DNA of 64,000 nt, from assembly GCA_035443945.1 (NCBI GenBank), contig DAOMNQ010000002.1, positions 38,324 to 102,323 on the forward strand. The letters run 5' to 3'. Numbering within the stretch: position 1 is the stretch's first letter; each line of letters begins with the position of its first letter. This stretch comes from CAADGN01 sp035443945 (GTDB lineage Bacteria > Planctomycetota > Phycisphaerae > Phycisphaerales > UBA1924). A model generated the notes under the pieces. The model was given only the letters and a program-made list of their open reading frames with translations, did no database searches and was not told the origin of the DNA. A program made the position numbers and the translations under genes. Positions 7,405-16,679 of the stretch are shown piece by piece.

Positions 7405-9549
7405 TCACTCCCCGCCCCGCAACCCCCGCAACCACTTGCACCAGATGCTCAGCACGAGGAGCATGTAGAGCCTCTGAGAGTGGTCGCGCCCGTGCCAGGG
7501 GTTGATGCTCCTCTCGCCCGCAGCGTCGTGCTCGCGGAGCATCCGGCGGACGAAGTTCATGTTGATCTCGACCCCCGCCTCGGCCAGCCCAGGGAATGGG
7601 TCCGCGGATTCGAGGTGGTCGTAGAGCAACCGCCGCATCCCGCCGTAGTCAGTGCGGAACCACTCGCCGATGGGGATGGCGAAGCCCATCTTGGGGCGGT
7701 CCACGATCTCGGCGGGGAGGTACCTGCGGGCGACGGCGCGGAGGAGGCCTTTGCGCTGGCCGCGGGGCATGAGGGATTCGACGCTCGCGTGTATCCCCAG
7801 CCGAGCGACTTCACGCGAGAGAAAAGGCGATCGCACCTCAAGGCCGCAAGCCATCGAGGCAGTGTCGGACTTTCGCATGAGGTCATATGGAAGATAGAAC
7901 ATCGTGTCGAATCGACGAGACCAATCGACGACGCCGGACAGATCTACTCCGCGCGCTACGGGAGTCATCCCATAGTGCATTGGCCAGGCGCTGGAGAGCC
8001 CGATACGCCGGTCGAGTGGGTAAGGGAATAGGGCGACGAGTTCCTTGTATCCACTGCCGGCCGCACTGCCGAGAAACCGGGCGGCGCGAGCCGCCACTGA
8101 CCTGGGGTTTCTGGCGGGCGGGAGAAGCCCACTCAGCGTTCGCCACACACTTTGAGGGATCAGGCCTGTTCTCGCAATCGCCTTGATAACTCTGTGGCGG
8201 TCATACCCCATGAACAGCTCATCGCCACCGTCGCCGGCAAGGGCAACACTGACCTCGCGCCTAGCAGCCCGACAGACCCACATTGAAGGAAGGAGCGAGC
8301 TGTCGCCGAACGGGAGCCCGATCTGGCGGATCACGTCAATCAAGTCCGTCGCTGGGCGAGGATCACAATCGAGGATGACATGCCGCACACCGAGTACGCG
8401 TGCAGTCTCCGCGGCCTGCTCGGACTCGTCGAAACCGGCAACAGGCATCCGCACCGTGTACGCGGCAACATCGGGACGCATCTCGGCCGCATATCTGCAC
8501 ACAAGCGCCGAATCGATCCCCCCGCTCAAGAAGCACCCGAGAGGAACATCGGCCTCCAAGCGATCATGCACCGCGGCGCGCAGGACGCGATCGACACATT
8601 CAGGCTCCCAGGCGTCATGCCGAGGCCCGAGAACGTCCCCCCACCATCCAAACCAACGATCGCTGTCATCGTCATCGTTCGCGGCCTGGGTTCGATCCCG
8701 GGCGACTTGCGTGTATTGTCCGGTGAACTGTTCTGTAACGCCTTGGTATGGCGTCGCCTGATTCCAGCCAAAGCGCACCCAAGGTCCTGTGTTCGTGATT
8801 GCGCTCGCATCGAAGCCGGGTGTAACGCAACCATTGGCGATCGTGCTGAGCCTCACGAGGCCAGCCGACGTGCTTCCAAACGCCACACAACCAGAATCGC
8901 CTCGTTCGATTGCGGGCAGGTGATACAGCGGTTTCTCTCCGAAGGAATCGCGTGCGAGCAGCACGCCGTCCGCCCTGCTCTCGTCAACGATCGCGACTGC
9001 GAACATCCCATCGAGGCGACCGCACAAGCCAAACCCCCACTCCCTCCACCCGTGCAGCAGCACCTCGGTATCGCTGTGATCGGTGAAAAACTCGTGGCCC
9101 GCGGCCTCGAGTTCGCGCCGGAGTTCACGGTGGTTGTAGATGCAGCCGTTGAAGGCGACGGCGACGACGCCCGGGCCGCACTTGGGGCAGGCGTGGGCAC
9201 GGAGGGGTTCGTAGGGGGCGCCTTCGCGGGAGATGAGGGTGGGCGTGTCGAGCGTGGGAAGGGACCGCTCCCCTACTGTCGCGGCTCGTTGGGGGATGCC
9301 GATCACCATCGGCTGCGCCCCGCCGGCGTGGTCGATGATGCTCAGTCGGCGGTGGATGAGCGCGACGTCCACGACCTCGCCGCTCGCCCGCACCACGCGC
9401 TGGCGGAAGCGGCCTCGGCCGTCGGGGCCGCGGTGCTTGACGGACTCGTCGAGCACGTCGAGCCAGGACTCAGGGATGGCGTCGAACGTCGAGGGCGGGG
9501 CCTCGCCCGCCGACCGCCACACCCGGAGCACGCCGCCGATGCCGCACAT
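7405..9549 (-). CDS. asnB: Asparagine synthetase B-like (glutamine-hydrolysing), with an insertion
   Basis: ATP-dependent amidotransferase that makes asparagine from aspartate and glutamine; members of this size also modify peptides or exopolysaccharide precursors. 714 residues, longer than the usual 550-650. Cys2 (MCGIGG) is the glutaminase nucleophile and the PP-loop SGGIDSALV marks the synthetase domain. An extra segment of about 45 residues, ending in a CPKCG knuckle, sits inside the glutaminase domain just before NGCIYNHRELR (family consensus NGEIYN, so Glu to Cys). The start is set by Cys2, although the frame runs further upstream. The central part of the gene is visibly less GC-rich than its ends. 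Confidence 0.88.
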   Translation of the reverse strand: MCGIGGVLRVWRSAGEAPPSTFDAIPESWLDVLDESVKHRGPDGRGRFRQRVVRASGEVVDVALIHRRLSIIDHAGGAQPMVIGIPQRAATVGERSLPTLDTPTLISREGAPYEPLRAHACPKCGPGVVAVAFNGCIYNHRELRRELEAAGHEFFTDHSDTEVLLHGWREWGFGLCGRLDGMFAVAIVDESRADGVLLARDSFGEKPLYHLPAIERGDSGCVAFGSTSAGLVRLSTIANGCVTPGFDASAITNTGPWVRFGWNQATPYQGVTEQFTGQYTQVARDRTQAANDDDDSDRWFGWWGDVLGPRHDAWEPECVDRVLRAAVHDRLEADVPLGCFLSGGIDSALVCRYAAEMRPDVAAYTVRMPVAGFDESEQAAETARVLGVRHVILDCDPRPATDLIDVIRQIGLPFGDSSLLPSMWVCRAARREVSVALAGDGGDELFMGYDRHRVIKAIARTGLIPQSVWRTLSGLLPPARNPRSVAARAARFLGSAAGSGYKELVALFPYPLDRRIGLSSAWPMHYGMTPVARGVDLSGVVDWSRRFDTMFYLPYDLMRKSDTASMACGLEVRSPFLSREVARLGIHASVESLMPRGQRKGLLRAVARRYLPAEIVDRPKMGFAIPIGEWFRTDYGGMRRLLYDHLESADPFPGLAEAGVEINMNFVRRMLREHDAAGERSINPWHGRDHSQRLYMLLVLSIWCKWLRGLRGGE

Positions 9550-9573
9550 GACCGCACAGGGTACTCTCTCCGC

Positions 9574-10425
9574 ATGGCCGACCACCTGACCATGCCGAGC
9601 GTGCAGCACGAGTACGCCGGGCTGCCGCGGCTGACGGAACTGCAACTCTACCGACGCCGCGAGACGGTCTTCCTCGTGCTGTCGGGGCTGTTCCTGGGCA
9701 CGCTGGCGATGCTGAACATCCTCGGCATCACGCGGTTCATCAGGCTCTACGAGATCGGGGGGACGGCGTGGGTGTTCGCGGTCGCGGTGGGCGTGCTGCC
9801 CTACCCGATCACGTTCCTCTGCACGGACTTCATCAGCGAGTTGTACGGGCGGGCGCGGGCGAGCCGGGTGGTCTGGGTAGGGTTCGTGCTCAACCTGTGG
9901 GTGGTGCTCATCCTGTGGTTCGGCGGGCTTCTGCCGGGGTGGGAGTCACGCGACCCGGCGACGGGCGAGATCGCCCGTGATGCGGCCGGGCGGCTGCCGG
10001 TCTTCTTCGAGGTCAAGGCGCTGGCGTTCGGTGCGGTCGCGGCGAGCATGATCGCGTACCTGACGGCCCAACTCGTGGACGTCTACGTCTTTCACTTCTG
10101 GAAGAGCCTGACGAAGGGCCGGCACCTGTGGCTGCGCAACAACGGCTCCACGCTGGTGAGTCAACTCGTGGACACCGTCGCTGTCATCACGATCACGCAC
10201 TACTGGGCGAAGGCGCTGCCGCCGCCGGCGGCGGGTGTGGCGATCTGGCAACACCTCGGGCTGTTCATCGCGACGGGGTACGCGTTCAAGGCCGTGTGCG
10301 CGTTCGTGGACACCCTGCCCTTCTACCTCGGCGCGCCGCGGCTCGCCCGCTACCTGCGCCTTCCCCCGCCGACGCACTGGCCCCACCCGCCCGCCGCGGC
10401 CGCGGTCGAGTCGGGCGTCGGATGA
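9574..10425 (+). CDS. Queuosine precursor transporter-like membrane protein (VUT/YhhQ family)
   Basis: Probable inner-membrane importer of a queuine or preQ0/preQ1-type precursor for tRNA modification. 283 residues with about six hydrophobic helices. The family hallmark is visible: FLCTDFISELYGRARA after the second helix, then a helix ending VDVYVFHFWKSLTKGRHLWLRNNGSTLVSQLVDT. A Pro-rich cytoplasmic tail follows. The start is only 24 bp from the divergent asnB start; an ATG at 9592 is an alternative. No other queuosine genes lie in this window. Confidence 0.88.
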   Translation: MADHLTMPSVQHEYAGLPRLTELQLYRRRETVFLVLSGLFLGTLAMLNILGITRFIRLYEIGGTAWVFAVAVGVLPYPITFLCTDFISELYGRARASRVVWVGFVLNLWVVLILWFGGLLPGWESRDPATGEIARDAAGRLPVFFEVKALAFGAVAASMIAYLTAQLVDVYVFHFWKSLTKGRHLWLRNNGSTLVSQLVDTVAVITITHYWAKALPPPAAGVAIWQHLGLFIATGYAFKAVCAFVDTLPFYLGAPRLARYLRLPPPTHWPHPPAAAAVESGVG

Positions 10426-10449
10426 CTCGGACTCGCTCGCGAGGAAGGA

Positions 10450-10601
10450 TTTGCCACGGATGGACACGGATGGACACAAAGCATGAATGACGGAGGCACG
10501 TCAAGGGAACGGCGATTCCCCGGAGCAGGACGCGCCTCATGCCCGGCCTGTGCTTGTGCTTCTCTTTCTATCTGTGCCAATCTGTGCCTATCTGTGGCAA
10601 A
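10450..10601. repeat. Inverted pair of decameric GCCACGGAT/CACAGAT repeats
   Basis: The left arm (10450-10480) reads TTTGCCACGGATGGACACGG and continues with the same 10-bp period. The right arm (10568-10601) is the same pattern inverted, ending TATCTGTGGCAAA. The arms can pair into a long imperfect hairpin around a loop of about 90 bp. The right arm ends about 20 bp before the xylA start codon, so it lies in the presumed 5' leader. It is one of several loci here built on the same plan with different core words. Confidence 0.75.
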
Positions 10602-10622
10602 CTCGCATTGAGAAGGACCACC

Positions 10623-11795
10623 ATGCCCGACCCGTACACGCCGTCACCGAAGGACAAGTTCACGTTCGGCCTCTGGACCGTCGGCAACACCGGGCGCGAC
10701 CCGTTCGGCGAGCCGACGCGCCCGCGCTGGTCGCCCGCGGAGATCGTCGAACTCCTGGGCGAGGTCGGCGGCGTACACGGCGTGAACTTCCACGACAACG
10801 ACCTTGTGCCGATCGACGCGACGGAGGCCGAGGCGGAGGCGATCAAGCGGGAGTTCGCGGCCGCGCTGAAGCGCACGAAACTGCGCGTGCCGATGGCGAC
10901 GACCAACCTGTTCAGCGACCCCGTCTTCAAGGACGGCGCGTTCACCAGCAACGACGCCGAGGTGCGCGCGTACGCCGTGCAGAAGACGATGCGGGGGATG
11001 GACCTCGGGGCGGAGTTCGGGGCGCAGGTGTAGGTCTTCTGGGGCGGGCGTGAGGGCACCGAAACGGACGCCGCGAAGGACCCGATCGAGGCGGAGGAGC
11101 GCTTCCGGCGTGCGATGAACTTCCTGTGCCGGTACTCGATGGAGCGTGGCTACGGCTACCGCTTCGCGCTCGAGGCGAAGCCGAACGAGCCGCGCGGCCA
11201 CATGTTCTTCCCGACGACCGGGCACTATCTGGCGTTCATCGGCACCCTCGACCACCCGGAGATGGTGGGCGTGAACCCGGAGGTCGCGCACGAGCACATG
11301 GCGGGGCTGAACTTCGTGCACGCGGTCGCGCAAGCGCTCGGCGCGGGCAAACTTTTCCACATCGACCTCAACGACCAGGAGTTCGGACGCTACGACCAGG
11401 ACTTCCGGTTCGGCTCGGCGAACCTGAAGCAGGCGTTCTTCCTCGTGAAACTCCTCGAAGAGCGGAAGTGGGACGGTTACCGCCACTTCGACAGCCACCC
11501 CTACCGCACCGCCGACCGCGCCGACGTGATCGAGTTCGCCCGAGGCAGCATGAGGACATACCTGATCCTCCGCGAGAAGGCCCGGCGGTGGGCGAAGGAC
11601 GGGGAAGTCCGCTCGCTGCTGCGCAAGATCGCACGCGAGTCAAAGGACGTCGACGCGTTGACGTCCTCGTTCTCGCTCGGCAGGGCGGAGACGCTGCTGG
11701 TGATGAGGTTCGACCGCGAGAAGTTGTCGGCACGACCACTGCCCTACGAGCGCATGGACCAGCGGACGATGGAGATCCTGTTGGGCGTGGACTGA
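10623..11795 (+). pseudogene. xylA: Xylose isomerase interrupted by one in-frame TAG
   Basis: Isomerises D-xylose to D-xylulose with two divalent metals. The frame from ATG 10623 to TGA 11795 encodes a 390-residue protein of the short actinobacterial/Thermus type, except that codon 137 (11031-11033) is TAG. Homologues have Tyr or Phe here (Y/F-V-x-W-G-G-R-E-G) and the frame resumes at once with VFWGGREG, so a single TAC-to-TAG change explains it. All other hallmarks survive: NFHDND at 55-60, EAKPNEPRGH, HIDLNDQ and HFDSHPYRT metal and substrate residues. As read, it would give a 136-residue fragment, or an internal restart at 11115. No xylulokinase or regulator is adjacent. Confidence 0.88.
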
Positions 11796-11796
11796 C

Positions 11797-12378
11797 CTAG
11801 CCCTCGCGCCGCTCGGACTTCAAGCCGACCGTCTCGGCCTCGTGTGCCATGGGCTGTGCAGGTGGCTCCTCAGCTCTCTCCGGCCAGGCATTGTCCGCGA
11901 ATCGGCCCGTCTTCAGACCCCAGATGGTGTGGACGACGCGGGTGACCATGATGCCGGTGGCGAACCCGATGACAAACGCCCAGCCGTGGGAGACGCCGAA
12001 GGCCTCCTGGAGGGTGTACATCAGGCCCATCGCCGTGGTGTAGTAGACGGGCGAGAGCATCGCCCGCTCGAACTGGATGAGCGAGGCATCCTTGAGGAAG
12101 GACCGCGTCGAGCTGCGCTGCCTCGCCCCTTTCTGCAGCGGCTTCCAGTGATTCGCGAGCCAGTGAAGGGCGAAGTAGATCACCACGTCCACGACGAGGT
12201 CGATGCCGCCGGCCGCCAGCGTCACCAGGAACGGATGCTCGTCCGCGCCGATCCAGTTCCCGACGACGGTGACGGGCCACTTGGCAATGAGAATCGCAAG
12301 CAGGCCCGCGGCCACGATGTTCGCGTTGATGTTGACGATCCGCTTGCGCTGGTAGATCTCGAAGAGCCGCTCGAACAT
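11797..12378 (-). CDS. Uncharacterised multi-pass membrane protein
   Basis: 193 residues with about four hydrophobic segments (roughly 18-33, 45-68, 105-122 and 128-145) and a hydrophilic C-terminal tail. No family was recognised. The basic segment KPLQKGARQRSSTRSFLKD between helices is probably cytoplasmic. The ATG at 12378 is chosen because the upstream in-frame sequence is Arg-rich, non-protein-like and overlaps the neighbouring methyltransferase. Convergent with xylA with one base between stops. Stop is TAG. Confidence 0.7.
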   Translation of the reverse strand: MFERLFEIYQRKRIVNINANIVAAGLLAILIAKWPVTVVGNWIGADEHPFLVTLAAGGIDLVVDVVIYFALHWLANHWKPLQKGARQRSSTRSFLKDASLIQFERAMLSPVYYTTAMGLMYTLQEAFGVSHGWAFVIGFATGIMVTRVVHTIWGLKTGRFADNAWPERAEEPPAQPMAHEAETVGLKSERREG

Positions 12379-12388
12379 GGGGCGAATC

Positions 12389-13212
12389 CTAGGGCAGGAC
12401 GGGATCGGGCCGGGCCGCCGCCACGCTCCGCAGCCGGTCGCGGGCGATCCGTATCGCGTCCGGGTTCGGGTCGCACGCGAACGCCCGGCGCCCCGAGGCC
12501 GCCGCAGCGACCGGCGTCGTCCCGCTGCCGCAGCACGGGTCAAGCACGATGCCGCCCGGCGGACAGCAGGCCCGCACCAGCACGTCCAGCAACGCGAGAG
12601 GCTTCTGCGTGGGATACCCGGTCCGTTCGACGGCCATGTTGTTGATCGAGGGGATCAGGAGCACGTCGGTGGCCTTCTTGGTGCGGCCGCGCAGGCGTCG
12701 GCTCGTCGCCGGGACGCGGGGCGGGTCGAACCAGTACCGCTCCGGATCGACGGCGTAGAAGAGGATGTCGTCGTGCTTGCGGGCGAAGCGCCGGGGCGAC
12801 GAGCCTCCCAGCCCGTAGGCCCAGACGAGGTGGTTGACGAACCGATCCGCGCCGAGCAGGCGATCAAGCAGCACCCTCGCGTGGTGGCTTNNNNNNNNNN
12901 CACCAGACCTGGATTGGAAAGGCGCTGCGTGATGGAGATTCTATTTTCGCCGTTTTGCAATGTGGCGGGCAGCGTGGCCGCCAGCCGATCTTCGATCCAG
13001 TCGACCCAGCCATCGACCGTCGGCCACGAGTCGTCGAACCGGCCCGATCTGCCCTCGCGCGCACCACCGGTATTGAACGGCGGATCGGCGTACAACAAGT
13101 CAATGCTCGCCGGCGCCAGCGTCGCAGCGGCGTCCAGCCAATCGGCGCACGCGAGCAGGACCGGCGCGTCGCCCGGCGCATCGCCCTCGGGCGTGGTCCA
13201 GCACCGCGGCAT
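12389..13212 (-). CDS. Site-specific DNA methyltransferase (N4/N6 type), interrupted by the assembly gap
   Basis: SAM-dependent modification methylase. The N-terminal part (13212 down to the gap) holds catalytic motif IV as DPPFNTGG. The C-terminal part (below 12890) holds the SAM-binding motif I as DPCCGSGT, so the order IV-then-I is that of beta-class adenine/cytosine-N4 methylases. The two parts are in different frames only because the N run has an arbitrary length. The coding sense resumes right at the gap edge with SHHARVLLDRLLG, typical of this family, so perhaps 10-20 residues are missing. The roughly 55 bp on the other edge do not look like this family (see findings). No restriction endonuclease is adjacent. 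Confidence 0.8.
12891..12900. other. Assembly gap (10 N)
   Basis: Ten undetermined bases inside the methyltransferase gene. They put the two halves in different frames, so the run is a placeholder and not a measured length. Confidence 0.99.
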
Positions 13213-13217
13213 GGCGT

Positions 13218-14564
13218 TCAGGCCGGCCCGACCGGGGCACGCCCGACGGAGACGTAGCGGAAGCCAAGCGGCACGACGTCCTCGGCGTGGTAGAGGTTGC
13301 GGCCGTCGAAGATGACTCTCAACCTCATCAGCCCCGCGAGTTTCTCGAAGTTGGGGCTTTTGAACTCGTCCCAGTCCGTGCAGATCACCAGCGCATCAGC
13401 CCCCTTCGCGGCGTCGTAGATGTCCTTTGCGATCGTCATCTCAGGACCGATCTCCGCACCGGCGTTCGCGGCGGCGACAGGGTCGTAGCCGCGCACGCTC
13501 GCGCCCTGCTTGAGCGCAGCCCGGATGAGCGTCAGCGCGGGCGCCTCGCGGATGTCGTCGGTCCGCGGCTTGAAGGCCAGTCCCCAGAAGGCGAGCGCCT
13601 TGCCTCGCAGGCCGCCGGAGGCCGCGAAGTGATCCGCGATCTTGCCGAAGAACCGCTCGCGCTGCCGGCGGTTGACTTCATCAACAGCCTTGGAGAGGGC
13701 CATGTCGTAGTCGGACTGCTCACCCATAGCGATGCACGCCCGCGTGTCCTTCGGAAAACACGACCCGCCGTAGCCCAGCCCTGGGTACAGGAAGTGGTGC
13801 CCGATCCGCTTGTCCGAGCACATCCCCTCGCGCACGCGGTTGATGTCCGCCCCGTACAACTCGCAGAGATTCGCCATCTCGTTGATGAAACTGATCTTGG
13901 TCGCCAGGAAGTTGTTCGCCGCGTACTTCACCATCTCGGCGGAGAGCACGTCCATGATGAAGACCGGGTGCCCATTGCGGACGAAGGGGTCGTAGATGTG
14001 CCTGAAGACCTTGGCCGTGTGCTCGTCCTCGACCCCGACCACGACCCGGTCGGGCTTGTTGAAGTCGTTGACGGCGTCCCCTTCCTTGAGAAACTCAGGG
14101 TTGTCGGCGACGCTGAAGGGAACGGCAGGACCGACGCGAGCACGGATGCGATCTCTGACGGCGAAGGTCGTGCCCACAGGGACGGTGCTCTTGAGCACGA
14201 TGATCTTCGGCTCCTGTTTCGGGCCGAGGGCGGCGATCGCCTCCCCGATGTCGTCGGCCGCCTTCTCAACCTGGGACATGTCCGTCCGACCGTCCGCCCC
14301 GGTCGGCGTGCCGACGCAGATGAAGACCACCTGGGCATCGCGGTACGCCTCGTCGGGATCGGTCGTGAATCGAAGACGCCCCGCGGCGACGTTCCGGACA
14401 AGGATCTCCGACAGCCCCGGCTCGTAGATCGGGCAGACCCCGGCCCGGAGTTTCTCGATCTTGGCGGGGTCCACGTCGAGGCAGGTCACGTCGTTCCCCG
14501 TGTTGGCGAAGCAGACGCCCGTCACCAGCCCGACGTAGCCCGTCCCGACCATCGTCATCCGCAT
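13218..14564 (-). CDS. ugd: UDP-glucose 6-dehydrogenase
   Basis: NAD-dependent four-electron oxidation of UDP-glucose to UDP-glucuronate for capsule, exopolysaccharide or lipid modification. 448 residues. An N-terminal Rossmann motif GTGYVGLVTG is at residues 7-16, followed by the family signatures GTPTGADGRTDMSQ and NPEFLKEG. The catalytic Cys is in GYGGSCFPKD near residue 266, and a C-terminal UDP-binding domain follows (FWGLAFKPRTDDIREAP). The start is the first ATG of the Rossmann strand. The stop lies 5 bp from the start codon of the methyltransferase downstream on the same strand, so the two may be cotranscribed. Confidence 0.96.
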   Translation of the reverse strand: MRMTMVGTGYVGLVTGVCFANTGNDVTCLDVDPAKIEKLRAGVCPIYEPGLSEILVRNVAAGRLRFTTDPDEAYRDAQVVFICVGTPTGADGRTDMSQVEKAADDIGEAIAALGPKQEPKIIVLKSTVPVGTTFAVRDRIRARVGPAVPFSVADNPEFLKEGDAVNDFNKPDRVVVGVEDEHTAKVFRHIYDPFVRNGHPVFIMDVLSAEMVKYAANNFLATKISFINEMANLCELYGADINRVREGMCSDKRIGHHFLYPGLGYGGSCFPKDTRACIAMGEQSDYDMALSKAVDEVNRRQRERFFGKIADHFAASGGLRGKALAFWGLAFKPRTDDIREAPALTLIRAALKQGASVRGYDPVAAANAGAEIGPEMTIAKDIYDAAKGADALVICTDWDEFKSPNFEKLAGLMRLRVIFDGRNLYHAEDVVPLGFRYVSVGRAPVGPA

Positions 14565-14672
14565 CGCGTGTCCCTCACCTGTGCTTCCCCGGCGCGGGCT
14601 TCGACTATAGGCGGCGCCCCGCGAGGCTCAACCGCCGGATGACGCTTGACTCCATCGCTACACTCCCGCCCC

Positions 14673-15500
14673 ATGCCCAGAACCACACGCAGAAAGCGCA
14701 CCAGGTACACCGCCGCGACGGCCGATCGCCACATCCTCTACGGCCTCGCCGTACAGGACGTCGAGTCCGAGATCGACTTCATCGAAGAGACATACCGGGA
14801 GTTGCGGGGCAAGCGCCCGAAGCGCCTCCGCGAGGACTTCTGCGGCACGGCCAACACCGCCTGCGAATGGGTGCGCCGCCGGCCCGGCAACCTCGCGTTC
14901 GGCGTTGACCTGTGCGCCGAGACGCTCGCCTGGGCCGAGGAGCACAACCTCGCCCGCCTCACCCCCGCGCAGCGAAAACGCCTCACCCTCCTGAACCGGG
15001 ACGTTCGCGACCCCGGCACCAAGGCCCAGCGCATGGACGCCGTGCTGGCCATGAACTTCTCGTACTGGATCTTCAACACCCGCGATGCCATGCGCGGCTA
15101 CTTCGAGAGCGTCCGACGATCACTCGCCACCGGCGGAATCTTCTACCTCGACTTCTACGGCGGCTCCGACGCGCTGAAGGAAATGCGCGAGAAGCGCGAC
15201 TGCGGCGGCTTCACATACGTCTGGGACCAGGCGAAGTACGACCCCATCTCCGGCGCCATGACCTGCCACATCCACTTCCACTTTCCCGACGGTTCCAAGA
15301 TGAAGCGGGCCTTCACCTACCACTGGCGGCTGTGGACCCTGCCGGAGATTCGCGAACTGCTCCTCGAAGCAGGCTTCTCCCGCGTCACCGTCTACTGGGA
15401 GGAGGCCGACGACGAGGGCGAAGGCACGGGCGAGTTCCACCCCGCCGACGAGGGCGAGGCGGACTACGCCTTCATCTGCTACATCGTCGCCGAGCGATAG
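14673..15500 (+). CDS. SAM-dependent methyltransferase, class I
   Basis: 275-residue protein with a Rossmann-type methyltransferase core: motif I is degenerate as REDFCGTANTACEW, acidic motif II is FGVDLCAETL, then LNRDVRD and an aromatic catalytic loop MNFSYWIFNTR. It continues with LATGGIFYLDFYGG and a C-terminal beta domain common in small-molecule methylases. The substrate cannot be told. The start at 14673 is chosen because basic residues PRTTRRKRTR precede the domain; an in-frame TTG at 14646 is possible. Stop is TAG. Divergent from ugd. Confidence 0.82.
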   Translation: MPRTTRRKRTRYTAATADRHILYGLAVQDVESEIDFIEETYRELRGKRPKRLREDFCGTANTACEWVRRRPGNLAFGVDLCAETLAWAEEHNLARLTPAQRKRLTLLNRDVRDPGTKAQRMDAVLAMNFSYWIFNTRDAMRGYFESVRRSLATGGIFYLDFYGGSDALKEMREKRDCGGFTYVWDQAKYDPISGAMTCHIHFHFPDGSKMKRAFTYHWRLWTLPEIRELLLEAGFSRVTVYWEEADDEGEGTGEFHPADEGEADYAFICYIVAER

Positions 15501-15557
15501 GACGGGCCGCTAGAGTTGGGCCTGCGGCGAACTCGCCATCTTGCCGGAGGGGAGCGC

Positions 15558-16598
15558 ATGAATCAACTGATCGAGGTTGACGATCGGCTTGCCCCGGTTC
15601 AGGGTGTGCTGGCCGACGCGCTCGCCCGAGTCGAGGCCAGGTTCGACGAGCAACTCGCCTCCGACCTGCCCGCCGTGCGCGAACTGTGCGCCCACGTCGA
15701 ACGCTATCGCGGCAAGATGCTCCGTCCGACGCTGGTCGTTCTCTCTGCGCTTGCGGCCGACCCGCGAGCGGCCCGGCGCCCCGAGGCCACTCACGTGACC
15801 GACGCCCACGTGACCGTCGCGGCCGTCTGCGAGATGGTGCACATGGCGACGCTGGTGCACGACGACGTGCTCGACGAGGCGGAGAACCGCCGGCGCGGTC
15901 GCACCGTCAACCACCTCTACGGCAACGAGGCCGCCGTCATTCTGGGCGACTACCTCATCGCTTCCGCCTTTGAACTCTGCACGCAACTCGACAGCGTGTC
16001 GAGCGCACGGCTCATCGGCGGCGTGAGCATGACAACCTGCGCGGGCGAGTTGCTGCAACTCCGTTTCCGCGACGATTACTCGATCGACGAACAGACGTAC
16101 TTCGAGATCGTCGAACGCAAGACGGCCGCCCTCATCGCTGCGTCCTGCGAACTCGGCGCGCTCCACTCGAACCCGAACCCCGAATCCGCCCGGCTGCTGG
16201 CGGAGTTCGGACGCCGGCTTGGGGTCGCCTTCCAGGTGCAGGACGACCTGCTGGACCTCACGGGCGAGGAGGCCATCGTCGGCAAATCACTGGGGCGCGA
16301 TCTCGCCAAGGGCAAACTCACCCTCCCGATGATCCACCACCTCGCCAGGGCGACTCCGGCACAACGGGGGCGATCGCTCCGGCTCGCACAGTCCGCGGCC
16401 GGAATCGGCGGGGACGCGCACGATGCCGCCCGGCTGCTCCGTGATGCCCTCGACGAGACAGGATCGATCGCCCACGCCCGGGACACGGCCCGCAGACTGG
16501 CGGACGAGGCCCGCGAACTGCTAGGCGGCCTGCACGACTCGCCGGCGCGCGAGTTCCTCGACAGGCTCGCGGTGGCCGCCGTCGATCGCGCGTACTGA
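15558..16598 (+). CDS. Polyprenyl diphosphate synthase (long-chain trans-prenyltransferase)
   Basis: Condenses isopentenyl diphosphate onto an allylic diphosphate to build the isoprenoid tail of quinones. 346 residues with both aspartate-rich motifs, DDVLD at 102-106 (in VHDDVLDEAENRRRG) and DDLLD near 229, plus GKMLRP for IPP binding. The bulky residues before the first motif (MVHMATLVHDD) fit octaprenyl/heptaprenyl synthases rather than farnesyl synthase, but chain length is not proven. The start is supported by GGAGGGGAG 4-5 bp upstream of ATG 15558. Confidence 0.92.
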   Translation: MNQLIEVDDRLAPVQGVLADALARVEARFDEQLASDLPAVRELCAHVERYRGKMLRPTLVVLSALAADPRAARRPEATHVTDAHVTVAAVCEMVHMATLVHDDVLDEAENRRRGRTVNHLYGNEAAVILGDYLIASAFELCTQLDSVSSARLIGGVSMTTCAGELLQLRFRDDYSIDEQTYFEIVERKTAALIAASCELGALHSNPNPESARLLAEFGRRLGVAFQVQDDLLDLTGEEAIVGKSLGRDLAKGKLTLPMIHHLARATPAQRGRSLRLAQSAAGIGGDAHDAARLLRDALDETGSIAHARDTARRLADEARELLGGLHDSPAREFLDRLAVAAVDRAY

Positions 16599-16679
16599 AC
16601 CGCCCGCCCAACGCTGCCCGAGGGGGGTGTCAGGCGCGGCCGACGCCTGGGGCACGAAGGCGGCGTACCCTTCGCCCCG

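Noticed and set aside
8685..8702. GGTTCGATCCCGGG, tRNA T-arm-like
   Set aside because: It lies inside the conserved coding region of asnB and no matching acceptor, D or anticodon arms surround it.
11031..11033. Recoding of TAG as pyrrolysine or another amino acid
   Set aside because: TAG ends glmS, the 11797 membrane protein, the 12389 methyltransferase and the 14673 methyltransferase normally, and Tyr/Ser positions are affected, not pyrrolysine sites.
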